From Mycolicibacterium sp. GF69 (GTDB lineage Bacteria > Actinomycetota > Actinomycetes > Mycobacteriales > Mycobacteriaceae), in the NCBI RefSeq assembly GCF_003284965.1, contig NZ_QMEW01000008.1, positions 62,001-126,000 on the forward strand: a DNA stretch of 64,000 bases, given 5' to 3'. Made by a program: the position numbers and the translations under genes. Positions 1-8,727 of the stretch are shown here, in pieces (within the stretch, counting starts at the first letter, position 1; each line of letters starts with the position of its first letter). The notes beneath the pieces were generated by a model, which saw nothing but the letters and a program-made list of their open reading frames with translations, was not told the origin of the DNA and did no database searches.

Positions 1-1008
1 CTCGACGTCCTTCCCCTCACGGACGGCTCGACCGCGGTCAGCTTGGTGGTTTCTCACTGTCTGATCGACGGACTGGGGCTCGGCCTGACGTTGGCTGAAG
101 CAGTCCTGGGCAGTGAACGCGACCTCGGCTACCCACCGCCGCGTACTCGTACTCGACCACGCGCGTTGGGTCAGGATCTCCGGTTGACAGCGCAGGAGGC
201 ACCTGCGGTAGGCCGGGCGCTCGTCGACGCCGCAACGCAGGCCCGTCGTCGCCGGCAGAACATCGCCCAGTCACCGACGTCGCGATCCATAGCCGTCCGT
301 CGCGACGAGCCCGACGAGGCTGTCGTGGTTCCGAGTATCACGATCTCCATCGACATCGATGATTGGGATCACTGTGCGAAGACCCTAGGCGGAACGAGTA
401 GCACGTTGGTGGCGGGGTTCGGCGCGAAACTCGGAGAGCGCATCGGGCGCCGACGTGCGGATGACGGCGCCGTTACCCTGCACCTCCCGCTGAGTGAACG
501 CACCGACGGCGACACGCGTGCCAACGCAATGACGTTCGCACACGTCTCCGTTGACCCGGAGCAAGTAACGACGGACCTGCGTGGCGTCCGCACTTCCATC
601 AAGGAGGCGCTCAGGAATTTGAGAGAGACCGAAGACGAGTCGATGCAGTTCCTACGGTTGGTCCCCTTCATTCCGAAGCGCGCGTTGAAAAGGTTGCAGG
701 ACGTGCTGATTGCCGACCCCGATCTCCCGGTGTTCTGTTCTAATCTCGGCGATTTCGGCTCGGTGGTGGTCCGCATCGACGGTAGCGACGCCGAGTACGC
801 CACCGCACGATTGACGTGGCAACACGCGACGCGACAATGGCTTGAGCGAACAGGCGGCCAAATGGTTGTGCAGTCGTGGCGTCTAGGTGACACGGCTGGC
901 ATCAGCGTCTGCGCCTACCAACCGGGAGCTACGAACACGAAGCCAGCTTTGCGCGAGTTGGCCGCGCGCACGCTGGCTGACTTCGGTCTGGTTGGCGATA
1001 TCGTCTGA
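1..1008 (+). CDS. PapA/wax-ester-synthase-like acyltransferase, 5' end cut off by window
   Basis: The reading frame is open from base 1 and stops at 1008, so the N-terminal part lies outside the window. The first visible residues align with residues 110-140 of the neighbouring 438-aa protein on the opposite strand (1072-2388), which shows the two are paralogues. The sequence SHCLIDG near base 52 matches the HHxxxDG acyl-transfer motif of the PapA/WS-DGAT/condensation superfamily. The first His is replaced by Ser, but the second, catalytic, His and the Asp are kept. From the family, the likely reaction is transfer of an acyl group from a thioester to an alcohol. Acylation of the lipopeptide made by the nearby synthetases is an inference from location only. 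It converges tail-to-tail on its paralogue with 63 bp between the stops. Confidence 0.7.
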   Translation, partial: LDVLPLTDGSTAVSLVVSHCLIDGLGLGLTLAEAVLGSERDLGYPPPRTRTRPRALGQDLRLTAQEAPAVGRALVDAATQARRRRQNIAQSPTSRSIAVRRDEPDEAVVVPSITISIDIDDWDHCAKTLGGTSSTLVAGFGAKLGERIGRRRADDGAVTLHLPLSERTDGDTRANAMTFAHVSVDPEQVTTDLRGVRTSIKEALRNLRETEDESMQFLRLVPFIPKRALKRLQDVLIADPDLPVFCSNLGDFGSVVVRIDGSDAEYATARLTWQHATRQWLERTGGQMVVQSWRLGDTAGISVCAYQPGATNTKPALRELAARTLADFGLVGDIV

Positions 1009-1071
1009 CGAGTCATCCCGACGTAGTGTCCGCCGCGCAGTAGCTCCTTGTCCGTTACGAGTCCGGGCGCC

Positions 1072-2388
1072 CTATAGAGGAGTCCCGTTCAGCGAGAATT
1101 CTTTCAATACGCTCGAAAAGTCATGTTGCAAAGCTTCAGTCGAGTTGGGACGCCCAGGCTGATACGCAAGGACCGATAGAAAAACCTGCCCTTGCGCACT
1201 CCCTGACGCAACGACCTGCAGTCCGCGCAAGCGATGCATCATCGCATTGGTCATGCCCGCGTAGTGCAGCTTCATCGCGAAGTGGTCAGCTCTTGTGCCA
1301 TCCACTCGGGTGGCGTCCAAATCGACAGCACCGAGATGAGTTGCGACGACGCCGGTTCCGTTTCCGCTCAGCTTCTTGAGGAATCGCTTGGGAATCAGCG
1401 GAACAAGCGATTGCACCCTCCGCTCGTCGTCGTGCGCTTCTCGGTGGTGAATCAGGGCGTGTTTGATTGCGGCCCGGACCTCGCGCAGGTCAGTCGTGGT
1501 AGGCGCAGCGTCGACGATGATGTCGACCGCGCTCACCGCGTTGCCGCGCGTATCGCCGACCGAGCGCTCGTCGCACGGGATCCTCAAGGTGACGAGACCG
1601 TCTGCGGTGACGCGTCCTCTTTTTTCGGCAAGACGCGCTGTCAATCCGGCAAGCAGCGAATTGCTGGTCCCGCCGAGTGATTGTGCGCACGCCTCCCACT
1701 CCTCGGTATCGACGAGCATCGTCAGCACCGACACCGTGATCGGTTCGTCGGCGCCATCGGGCTGTACAGACGGCGTCGTAGACGGCAGTGCCTCCCCGGC
1801 GCGGCTTCGCCGGTTGGAACGCGCTGCCGCGGCCACGGCCTTCCCGATCGTGCGGGTATCGCGCGCGAATTGACGGCCGTCGGCGCGAATCGCCGACCAG
1901 CGCCGTCGTGATCCAGCGGCAGGCCACCTGACCGGATCGGCGTGACCTCGCGCGGCCTCGGCCACCGCCTCGGCCAGCCCGAGGCCGTCGGTGAGGCAAT
2001 GCGGGATCAGCAAACTCACTCCGGCGCCTCCGTCGGCGAAAGGAAGCAACGCGAGGTCCCAGCCGGGTCCGCGCTCCGGATCGAGAGATGTGGTATTGGC
2101 CCGCTCATTGAACCAGGCGTCGACCTCATTACGCGGCCGACTCGACGCGACCAATGTGATGTCGTGTGAGCCGCTGGGCGATACCCAGCGGTGGCGCCCG
2201 AACGGCAACGGTGACCGTTCTATGCGACGCGATAAGCGCCCGCGCTGTAAATGGCCGTGAAAACGGCGCAGACCGTCGATGTCGACCGCTCGGTTATACA
2301 CCCACGCACATTGAATCAGGACGCTGACACCTGCGACCCGGCCGAACTCGAACATGGCCTGGTCGACAGGATCCAACACATTGTCCAT
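1072..2388 (-). CDS. PapA/wax-ester-synthase-like acyltransferase (438 aa)
   Basis: A complete paralogue of the truncated gene at 1-1008. The N-terminus (LDPVDQAMFEFGR) resembles the start of wax ester synthase/DGAT-type proteins. PHCLTDG at about residues 129-135 fits HHxxxDG with the first His replaced by Pro and the catalytic His130 and Asp134 retained. A further block shared with the paralogue is RSVGDTRGNAV, about 90 residues before the C-terminal domain. The ATG start has an AAGGTG ribosome binding site just upstream. The substrate is unknown. Position next to GAP genes and a lipopeptide synthetase locus suggests acyl transfer onto a surface lipid, which is inference. It is divergent from the first GAP gene at 2596. 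Confidence 0.68.
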   Translation of the reverse strand: MDNVLDPVDQAMFEFGRVAGVSVLIQCAWVYNRAVDIDGLRRFHGHLQRGRLSRRIERSPLPFGRHRWVSPSGSHDITLVASSRPRNEVDAWFNERANTTSLDPERGPGWDLALLPFADGGAGVSLLIPHCLTDGLGLAEAVAEAARGHADPVRWPAAGSRRRWSAIRADGRQFARDTRTIGKAVAAAARSNRRSRAGEALPSTTPSVQPDGADEPITVSVLTMLVDTEEWEACAQSLGGTSNSLLAGLTARLAEKRGRVTADGLVTLRIPCDERSVGDTRGNAVSAVDIIVDAAPTTTDLREVRAAIKHALIHHREAHDDERRVQSLVPLIPKRFLKKLSGNGTGVVATHLGAVDLDATRVDGTRADHFAMKLHYAGMTNAMMHRLRGLQVVASGSAQGQVFLSVLAYQPGRPNSTEALQHDFSSVLKEFSLNGTPL

Positions 2389-2582
2389 TAGCTCACCTTA
2401 CTTCTAGCCCTGCTCGTCCACGGGCCTACGCTTGGATTTCGACAACGAGACCGCGTAACTAAATGATCCTTGGTCTCACCCCGGAGATGCCCGGGTGCTG
2501 AAACTGCCGGGCCGTCAATCACGAGTGCCGTGTCCCGAACAATGCCGTAAGCCTCAAACGCAGCAAACGAGACCCGAGCGGG

Positions 2583-2596
2583 TAGTGTTGCGGCCA
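2583..2596 (+). promoter_or_regulatory. leaderless promoter -10 box of first GAP gene
   Basis: TAGTGT at 2583-2588 fits the mycobacterial -10 consensus TANNNT and is followed by 7 bases before the ATG at 2596, the spacing expected when transcription starts at the A of the start codon. The context GAGCGGGTARTGTT recurs upstream of the second GAP gene. No ribosome binding site is present. This is sequence inference with no transcript data. Confidence 0.5.
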
Positions 2597-3390
2597 TGTG
2601 GGGCTCGGTGCTGGTATTAGGGCTCCTCACAGGCCTCAACCCGGTCCGCATTGGCATCGCCCTACTCGTGGTCTCGCGGCCGCGGCCGGTGCAAAACCTG
2701 CTCGTCTACGGGGCCGGCTGCCTGACAGCCTGCGTAATCGTCGTGGCTGTTCCGCTGACCCTGATGCACGCCACACCGATGTTTGAACCATTTGTGGACG
2801 GTTTCGCTACGAGCACGATCGTCCGGCATGGTCAGATCGGCCTAGGCGTGCTGGCGCTGTCGATCGCAGCGATGCTCACAGCGCATTCACTTATGCGGCG
2901 GCGACGGCAAGCGGACGTGCTTCGATCTGGTGGAAAAACGTCGACTCTGGTGATGAATTCTCCAGCACCGTCGCCAGTCACGCGGCTACTCGGCCATGCG
3001 CAAGATGCACCGTCGGAGGGCAGTTCTGCGATCCGGCGGCTGCTGCGCCCTCTCCGCGATGCGTGGGCGAACGGATCTTTGTGGGTCTCTTTCGTGATCG
3101 GCTTCGGATTCGGGGGTGTGGAACCCGACGCAGGACTCTTCCTGCTCGCTTTCATTTTGACCTCCGGAGCGGGGATCGGCGCTCAGATCATCGCCGGTAT
3201 CGCGTTCATCGTCGGCATTCTTGCGGTTGTCGAGATCACGCTCATCAGTTACGTAGTAGCGCCAGCGAAAACCCAAGCGGCACTCCAACGACTGCACGAC
3301 TTCGCGCTAGCTCATCATCGGATGATTTTGATAGCCATGTGCCTCTTGGGTGGAGCCGCGCTCGTCGCCCGAGGTTTGGTTAGCGGATGA
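2596..3390 (+). CDS. GAP/Sap-family membrane protein 1 (264 aa)
   Basis: A small integral membrane protein of the GPL-addressing/sulfolipid-addressing (Gap/Sap) family. In mycobacteria these proteins are needed to deliver glycopeptidolipid or sulfolipid to the cell surface. The N-terminus MWGSVLVLGLLTGLNPVRIG is the family signature. Hydrophobic segments at both ends flank a polar, basic central loop (about residues 95-150), giving roughly six membrane spans. It is paralogous to the next gene, with the same opening motif and a conserved VAPAKT-A-LxRLH block near the C-terminus. Placement beside a lipopeptide synthetase and MmpL genes supports a role in export of that product. The start is chosen by alignment to the paralogue and the leaderless promoter. 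Confidence 0.85.
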   Translation: MWGSVLVLGLLTGLNPVRIGIALLVVSRPRPVQNLLVYGAGCLTACVIVVAVPLTLMHATPMFEPFVDGFATSTIVRHGQIGLGVLALSIAAMLTAHSLMRRRRQADVLRSGGKTSTLVMNSPAPSPVTRLLGHAQDAPSEGSSAIRRLLRPLRDAWANGSLWVSFVIGFGFGGVEPDAGLFLLAFILTSGAGIGAQIIAGIAFIVGILAVVEITLISYVVAPAKTQAALQRLHDFALAHHRMILIAMCLLGGAALVARGLVSG

Positions 3391-3531
3391 GCCAAGCTTT
3401 CGGATCCTGCGCGACGCCCGCTTCAGGCCAGGGTTGCGCGTGCTGAGCTGAAGCTATTCACCTGCCGTAACACGATGTTGCCAATCACTTGCGAGCAAGT
3501 CGGAATAGGTTAGGCCATTAGACGGAGCGGG

Positions 3532-3546
3532 TAATGTTCCGACCCA
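3532..3546 (+). promoter_or_regulatory. leaderless promoter -10 box of second GAP gene
   Basis: TAATGT at 3532-3537, then 8 bases, then ATG at 3546. The flanking sequence closely matches the promoter of the upstream paralogue, so the promoter was duplicated with the gene. An in-frame ATG at 3534 lies inside the -10 box and is unlikely to be the true start. Confidence 0.5.
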
Positions 3547-4379
3547 TGTGGGGGACTTTGCTGGTACTGGCGCTTCTGACGACAGTCAATCCCATCCGCC
3601 TTGCCATCATCCTTCTCGTGCTCTGTCGTCCACGCCCCATCTCGAGCCTGCTCGCCTACTGGTCGGGTTGCGTGATAGTCGGTCTTGCCACCGTGCTGGT
3701 TCCGCTGCTGGTGCTGCACTCCATACCAACGTCCGAGTCGTTCGTGAAGCAGTTCGCCGACCCGACCGACAACCCGACCGCCCAGCGCATTGCCCTGGGT
3801 ATAGGTGGGGCCTTGATAGCGGGCGCCGTGCTGATAGCTCTGCACTCGGCGACGCGTCGACGGGCGAAACTACCGGCGTCGAGCAAGGTTGGCGCGCATC
3901 AGGTGTCAGAGCCAGCCACCAGCGCGGAACCTGCGACGCGCGAACGGGACTCGAACATTCCACCCGCGATCTCACGGTTGGTGAACTCGTCCCCCGACTC
4001 GGAACCCGGCAGCGGATCCGTCATTGCGCGGTTGCTCGGCCGTATCCGAAATGCGTGGCAGAACGGATCTCCCTGGCCCGCGTTTGTCATCGGCGTCATC
4101 GTGGTTCCGCCCCTCGACGGACTCTTCTTGGTGCTGGCTCTCATCGTGGCATCGGGGTCGACGCTCGAAGTCCAACTCATCGCCGCTGTCGTCTACATCA
4201 TCGGGATGTTGACCGTCGAGGAGATCATTCTCGTCAGCAACTTGGTCGCGCCGGCGAAAACCGAAGCGGCACTGCGTCGGCTCCACGGCTGGACAGTCAC
4301 TCACCAGCGGGCGATCATGGTGGCTTTCCTGGCGGTTGTCGGCATTTTCTTGGTGGCCCGCAGCATCGGCAGCCTCTGA
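3546..4379 (+). CDS. GAP/Sap-family membrane protein 2 (277 aa)
   Basis: Second tandem member of the Gap/Sap lipid-addressing family, 155 bp after the first. It begins MWGTLLVLALLTTVNPIRLA and ends with the same VAPAKTEAALRRLHGW block as its neighbour. It differs mainly in a longer, charged central loop (about residues 110-170). About six membrane spans are expected. An ATG 12 bases upstream (3534) is rejected because it overlaps the -10 box and lacks homology to the paralogue. The likely job is a membrane-embedded helper of MmpL-type lipid export; whether the two paralogues serve different products cannot be told from sequence. Confidence 0.85.
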   Translation: MWGTLLVLALLTTVNPIRLAIILLVLCRPRPISSLLAYWSGCVIVGLATVLVPLLVLHSIPTSESFVKQFADPTDNPTAQRIALGIGGALIAGAVLIALHSATRRRAKLPASSKVGAHQVSEPATSAEPATRERDSNIPPAISRLVNSSPDSEPGSGSVIARLLGRIRNAWQNGSPWPAFVIGVIVVPPLDGLFLVLALIVASGSTLEVQLIAAVVYIIGMLTVEEIILVSNLVAPAKTEAALRRLHGWTVTHQRAIMVAFLAVVGIFLVARSIGSL

Positions 4380-4517
4380 GCCGGCCACTGCCCAGGGTGA
4401 CGTCGAACCCCTCGGGCACCGGGTTGCCAGCCGGTCTGGCCGACGAAGCGCTCGGTGCTATCTTGACGATAAATTAGGACAGGTCAGGCGAAGGTTGTTT
4501 TGTCGAACGGGAATCAC

Positions 4518-6443
4518 ATGACTGCAGGTGTCGAGCAGCTGGAGTTTCAGGCGGAGGCGCGCCAACTTCTGGATTTGCTGATCCACTCGGTGTACTCCAA
4601 CAAGGACTCCTTCCTGCGTGAGTTGGTCTCCAACGCCTCCGATGCACTGGACAAGCTGCGGCTGGAAGCTTTGCGCAACAAGGACCTCGATGTCGACACC
4701 TCCGATCTGCATATCGAAATCGAGGTGGAAAAAAGCTCCCGCACGCTCACCGTCCGCGACAACGGCATCGGGATGACGCGTGATGAGGTCGTCGACCTCA
4801 TCGGCACCCTCGCCAGGAGCGGCACCGCCGAGCTGCGGCAGAAGCTGCGTGAAGCAAAGAACGATGCGGCTTCCGAGGAACTGATCGGTCAGTTCGGTAT
4901 CGGTTTCTATTCGACATTCATGGTGGCCGACGAGGTCGAACTGCTCACGCGCAAGGCCGGCGAGAGTGCCGGTATCCGGTGGACATCCAGCGGGGACGGC
5001 ACTTACTCGATCGAAACCGTCGAGGATGCGCCGCAGGGTACGGCGGTCACGCTTCGCCTCAAGCCGGAAGACCGTGAGGACCAGCTGTACGACTACACCG
5101 CCGAGTGGAAGATCAGGGAGCTCGTCAAGAAGTACTCCGACTTCATCGCCTGGCCCATCCGGATGCAGGTCGAGCAATTCGCCCCGGCCGCCGAGGAGGG
5201 CGGCCAAGAGACCGTCACCATCGAAACTCAGACCCTCAACTCGATGAAAGCGCTGTGGGCCAAGCCCAAAGATGAGGTGTCCGAGGAGGAGTACGCCGAG
5301 TTTTACAAGCACATCGCCCATGCCTGGGACGAACCGCTGGAGATCATCTCGATGAGGGGCGAAGGCACCTTCGAGTACCAGGCACTGTTGTTCATCCCGT
5401 CACAAGCCCCGTTCGACCTCTTCACCCGCGACGCCAAGATCGGTGTGCAGTTGTACGTCAAGCGCGTCTTCGTGATGGGCGACTGCGATGAGCTGATGCC
5501 GAGGTACCTGCGCTTCGTCAAGGGTGTCGTCGACGCAGAGAACATGTCGCTCAACGTTTCTCGCGAAATCCTGCAGCAGGATCGCCAGGTCACGGCGATC
5601 CGTCGCCGACTGACGAAAAAGATTCTCACGACAATTTCAGATCTGCAGTCGACGCGGCCCGAGGACTACCGCACGTTCTGGGCGCAGTTCGGCGCGGTCC
5701 TCAAAGAGGGCCTGATGTCGGATACCGACAACCGTGACGCGCTGTTGCGCGTCTCGTCGTTCGCGTCGACGGACACCGACGAGGAACTCACCACCCTGCC
5801 CGAGTACATCGAGCGTATGAAGGAGGGCCAGGAGCAGATCTTCTATGCGACTGGACAGTCGCGAGAACAGCTCTTGAAGTCACCGCATCTCGAGGCGTTC
5901 AAGGCAAAAGGCTACGAGGTGCTTCTGCTCACCGATCCGGTCGATGAGATCTGGGTGAGCTCAGTGCCGGAGTTCGACGGCAAACCGCTGCAGTCGGTGG
6001 CCCGGGGTGAGGTGGACCTCGATTCCGACGACGAGAAAAGCGAGGCCGAGCGCGAGGAGCAGGAAAAGGACTTCGCCGAGCTGCTGTCCTGGCTCAAGGA
6101 GACCTTGAGCGAGCAGGTAGCCGAAGTGCGGTTGTCGACGCGCCTGACCGAGTCACCGGCCTGCCTGATCACTCCCACCTTCGGCATCACCCCGGCGCTC
6201 GCGCGCATGTATCGGGCGTCGGGACAGTCGGTTCCGGCCGGAAAGCGGATTCTCGAGTTGAACCCGAAGCATGTGCTCGTCACCGGCCTGCAGCACGCTC
6301 ACAAGGACCGCCGCGACGACCCCGCATTGGCCGAGACAGCTGAATTACTCTACGGCACAGCACTTCTCGCCGAAGGCGATGTACCCGAAGATCCAGCGAA
6401 GTTCGCCGGGATGCTCGCCGAGCGACTGGCCCGCACCGTCTGA
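4518..6443 (+). CDS. htpG: chaperone HtpG (Hsp90)
   Basis: Cytosolic ATP-dependent Hsp90 chaperone, very similar along its length to the HtpG I recall from M. tuberculosis. The N-terminal GHKL ATPase shows [14 protein letters not shown] (ATP/Mg contact Glu and Asn), DNGIGM and [13 protein letters not shown]. The middle domain carries [11 protein letters not shown], and the C-terminal dimerisation domain ends at RLARTV. Length is 641 aa from ATG 4518; a TTG at 4500 would add six residues. It has its own 138-bp upstream region after the GAP gene and faces the methyltransferase gene that ends at 6500. HtpG is known to be needed for some large synthetase pathways (albicidin, colibactin), so help in folding the giant enzymes here is possible but unproven. 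Confidence 0.97.
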
Positions 6444-6499
6444 GGCACTGACTGCAGTTTCCGCGAATACTGGCGCGGCGTCACATCGTTCGTAGCTGT

Positions 6500-7294
6500 T
6501 TATTCGTTGACGAAGCAGTACATCTCATACGGTATCCGACCGCTTCGTATGCGGTTCACTCCACGTGAGTCCAGCACGCGAACTACGCGCCGCAGGAATG
6601 CGGGCGTGGTGCGGTCGATCATGTCGTATCTCTGCTCGGTGTTCTTGTCCATCGCGCGGGCAACCTCGGTATGGATCGACGTGCTCGCAACCATCCGCAT
6701 CGGGGCGCGGTCCAGCGCTTCCTTCCAGGCATCGATACCTTTGACACGGAAATCGGTGTACAGAAAGTGCCCTCCTGGCCGCAATACCCGGGACACCTCG
6801 CTGAGGAAACGGGGAAACCGAGGGTAGTGGACCGAGGACTCGATGTTAATCAATGCGTCGAATGAGTCATCGGGGAACGGCAAGTTCTCAGCGTCGCCCT
6901 CCACGAAATCGAGGCCGGCAACGTTGTGTCTGCGTCGGCAGAACTCGATACCTGTCGCATTCAGGTCGAGGCCCGTATAGGACGCGGGCTGCAGAGTCCG
7001 CATGAGGTATGACGCTCCACCGCCGAGACCGCAACCCACCTCCAGCACACGTTTCCCGCTGAGATCCGCTTGAGTGGCCGTGCGATGGTACAGCTGGATC
7101 GGGTACCGATTGGGCTCGTCGGAGGCCTCCAGCGGCAGCGCCATCGGCGGATCCTCCTCGTAACCGACGTTCATCACCGAAATCTCACCGCGATCGAGCC
7201 GCCGGGTGCCATATCGGTACGAACCCTTGGTCGCGGCTTTGCTGATCGACCGGAACGGATTGCTGCGAACGCGGTCTTTGAAGTCAACACCCAT
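6500..7294 (-). CDS. SAM-dependent methyltransferase, Rv2952/Fmt type (264 aa)
   Basis: A class I O-methyltransferase closely resembling the phthiotriol dimycocerosate methyltransferase Rv2952 and the Fmt/MtfD proteins of GPL loci. Shared landmarks are YEEDPPMALPLEASDEPNR (about residues 44-62), LYHRTATQ, the SAM-binding loop VLEVGCGLGGGASYL and YTGLDLN. Known relatives methylate a hydroxyl on a lipid chain (phthiotriol, or the GPL fatty acyl group). Here the likely target is the acyl chain or a sugar of the lipopeptide, by inference. It is the last gene of the minus-strand tailoring group, separated from the FkbM gene by about 360 bp, so it may have its own promoter. Confidence 0.88.
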   Translation of the reverse strand: MGVDFKDRVRSNPFRSISKAATKGSYRYGTRRLDRGEISVMNVGYEEDPPMALPLEASDEPNRYPIQLYHRTATQADLSGKRVLEVGCGLGGGASYLMRTLQPASYTGLDLNATGIEFCRRRHNVAGLDFVEGDAENLPFPDDSFDALINIESSVHYPRFPRFLSEVSRVLRPGGHFLYTDFRVKGIDAWKEALDRAPMRMVASTSIHTEVARAMDKNTEQRYDMIDRTTPAFLRRVVRVLDSRGVNRIRSGRIPYEMYCFVNE

Positions 7295-7655
7295 ACGCCG
7301 AGTATGGCACAGGCAAACGTGCTGCGCGGTTGAATGCCCGGGTACGAGAGGAATTGCCTTATTGCCGAAACATCATCGGCGCCAGCGCAATCCAACTCCC
7401 CTGTTCCGCCCTCAACCGGACCATATGTTTGCAAACGGTAGTAGACGAGATGCGGCGCTGAGAGCATCACGCGATGCTCCAGGAACACTCAATCGAGAAT
7501 ACTGGGATATCACCAGCAAATAGGTGTAACCAATTCAGGAGTTACACATGACTCAAACACAAGTTTTATGGGCAGAAATTGAGATGCGTGATGTTGCATT
7601 GCTCGGTTTCACGCTGGAAGTCATGGGGCTTTCGCATTGTGACTCGCACCTCTTG
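7295..7655. other. intergenic region with inverted repeat and AT-rich stretch
   Basis: This 361-bp stretch holds no convincing complete gene. A perfect 7-bp inverted repeat, GTGTAAC (7524-7530) and GTTACAC (7541-7547), encloses CAATTCAGGA, and an ATG on the plus strand follows directly at 7548 with AGGAG in the loop. The plus-strand frame from 7548 starts plausibly but soon runs antisense through the FkbM gene, so it is either a truncated remnant or chance. Local base composition is more AT-rich than the surroundings. Confidence 0.5.
7524..7547. repeat. 7-bp inverted repeat (GTGTAAC/GTTACAC)
   Basis: Perfect arms separated by 10 bases, with a Shine-Dalgarno-like AGGAG inside the loop and a plus-strand ATG immediately after. 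It could be a regulator-binding site or part of an old gene start. No regulator for it is visible nearby. Confidence 0.45.
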
Positions 7656-8624
7656 TCACAGCTCATCGGCGTCGCTGCGCGACATGACAACGTCGAGCCG
7701 CAATTTACGCTGTCGAAGCACGGTCAAATCGCGGAGCCGCTGAGGCGCGCCCACATCCGCCGGCCACAAGTAGCGCCACGGCGCGTAATTGTTCGGCAGC
7801 TGATAGACGTGAAAGCCTCGGTCAAGGAAAGGTTGCAGCACGTCGATGGGTCGCAGCTGCGGATCGCTCCAGAAGCTGGGTGTCAGCTCAACTATCAACT
7901 CGACGTCGGCCGAGAGAGAGTCAACAGATTTCAGGATGCCGGCAAGCACGCGGTCCTCGGCACCCTCGACGTCGATCTTGATGATGCGTGCGGTTGCCAG
8001 TTCCTCACTGGACAACAGCGAACCGAGTGGCCCCGCCGGCACTCGGCCCTGTTCGTGGAGGCCACGGCGGGCGACTGTTGAGGTGAGGCCGATGTTGAAG
8101 TTGGGGCCTACGAACAGGGGGAGTTCGTGTTCGTGATCTGATACCGCGGCGGCAATTATGCGGGTGTTGGTGAGATCGTTTTTTTCTATGACCTCTTGCA
8201 GTGCCGCAATTGCGACCGGGCACGGTTCGATCGCTTCGACGACGCCGCTCGGTCCGACCAGTTTGCTGGCCAGCGCGCTTACGAACCCGACATTGGCACC
8301 AACGTCGACGAATGTGCCGCCCGGAAGCAGTCGGCGGCGCAAAAACGCCGCAAGATCGGGTTCCCAAGTTCCGAACAGGTAGATGTACATCGGGATCAAG
8401 TCCGGGAGTCGGCAGCGGAAACGGATGCCATCTCCGGTGATGCTGTCGGCCGTCAGCGGCCCCCGTAACGCTGAACGAATCGCCAGAAGGCCGGCTACCG
8501 CATAGAAAGGCACTACCAGCAACAGCGCCCGCATCCAACGCTCGGCAACACCGACGCGTTCCTTGTCGGTCTGCAGCAACCGCATGTACCGACGGGACAC
8601 CGACAAGATCAGCGCGTCAATCAT
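7656..8624 (-). CDS. FkbM-family methyltransferase (322 aa)
   Basis: A class I SAM-dependent O-methyltransferase of the FkbM family. FVDVGANVGFVSALAS is the SAM-binding motif I, and IKIDVEGAE is the typical FkbM post-motif. FkbM and TylF methyltransferases in GPL loci methylate hydroxyls of rhamnose on the mature lipid, which is the likely role here. The N-terminal 60 residues include a hydrophobic segment (LLLVVPFYAVAGLLAI), which may hold it at the membrane where the lipid is modified. ATG 8624 is chosen. An in-frame GTG at 8747 would give 363 aa and overlap the upstream gene by 20 bp; neither start has a strong ribosome binding site. Confidence 0.85.
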   Translation of the reverse strand: MIDALILSVSRRYMRLLQTDKERVGVAERWMRALLLVVPFYAVAGLLAIRSALRGPLTADSITGDGIRFRCRLPDLIPMYIYLFGTWEPDLAAFLRRRLLPGGTFVDVGANVGFVSALASKLVGPSGVVEAIEPCPVAIAALQEVIEKNDLTNTRIIAAAVSDHEHELPLFVGPNFNIGLTSTVARRGLHEQGRVPAGPLGSLLSSEELATARIIKIDVEGAEDRVLAGILKSVDSLSADVELIVELTPSFWSDPQLRPIDVLQPFLDRGFHVYQLPNNYAPWRYLWPADVGAPQRLRDLTVLRQRKLRLDVVMSRSDADEL

Positions 8625-8727
8625 CTTCGCGATCCGCCCGTCCAGACGCCGAAGGACGCGGAACCGCTTGGGCCCGAGAATAAATCGAGAATGTCGGCAC
8701 GATCCAGTGCGGCGTCTTGTCGGCTGA

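Noticed and set aside
3548..4477. 309-codon plus-strand frame over the second GAP gene
   Set aside because: Out-of-frame shadow of a protein with a clear family match and paralogue.
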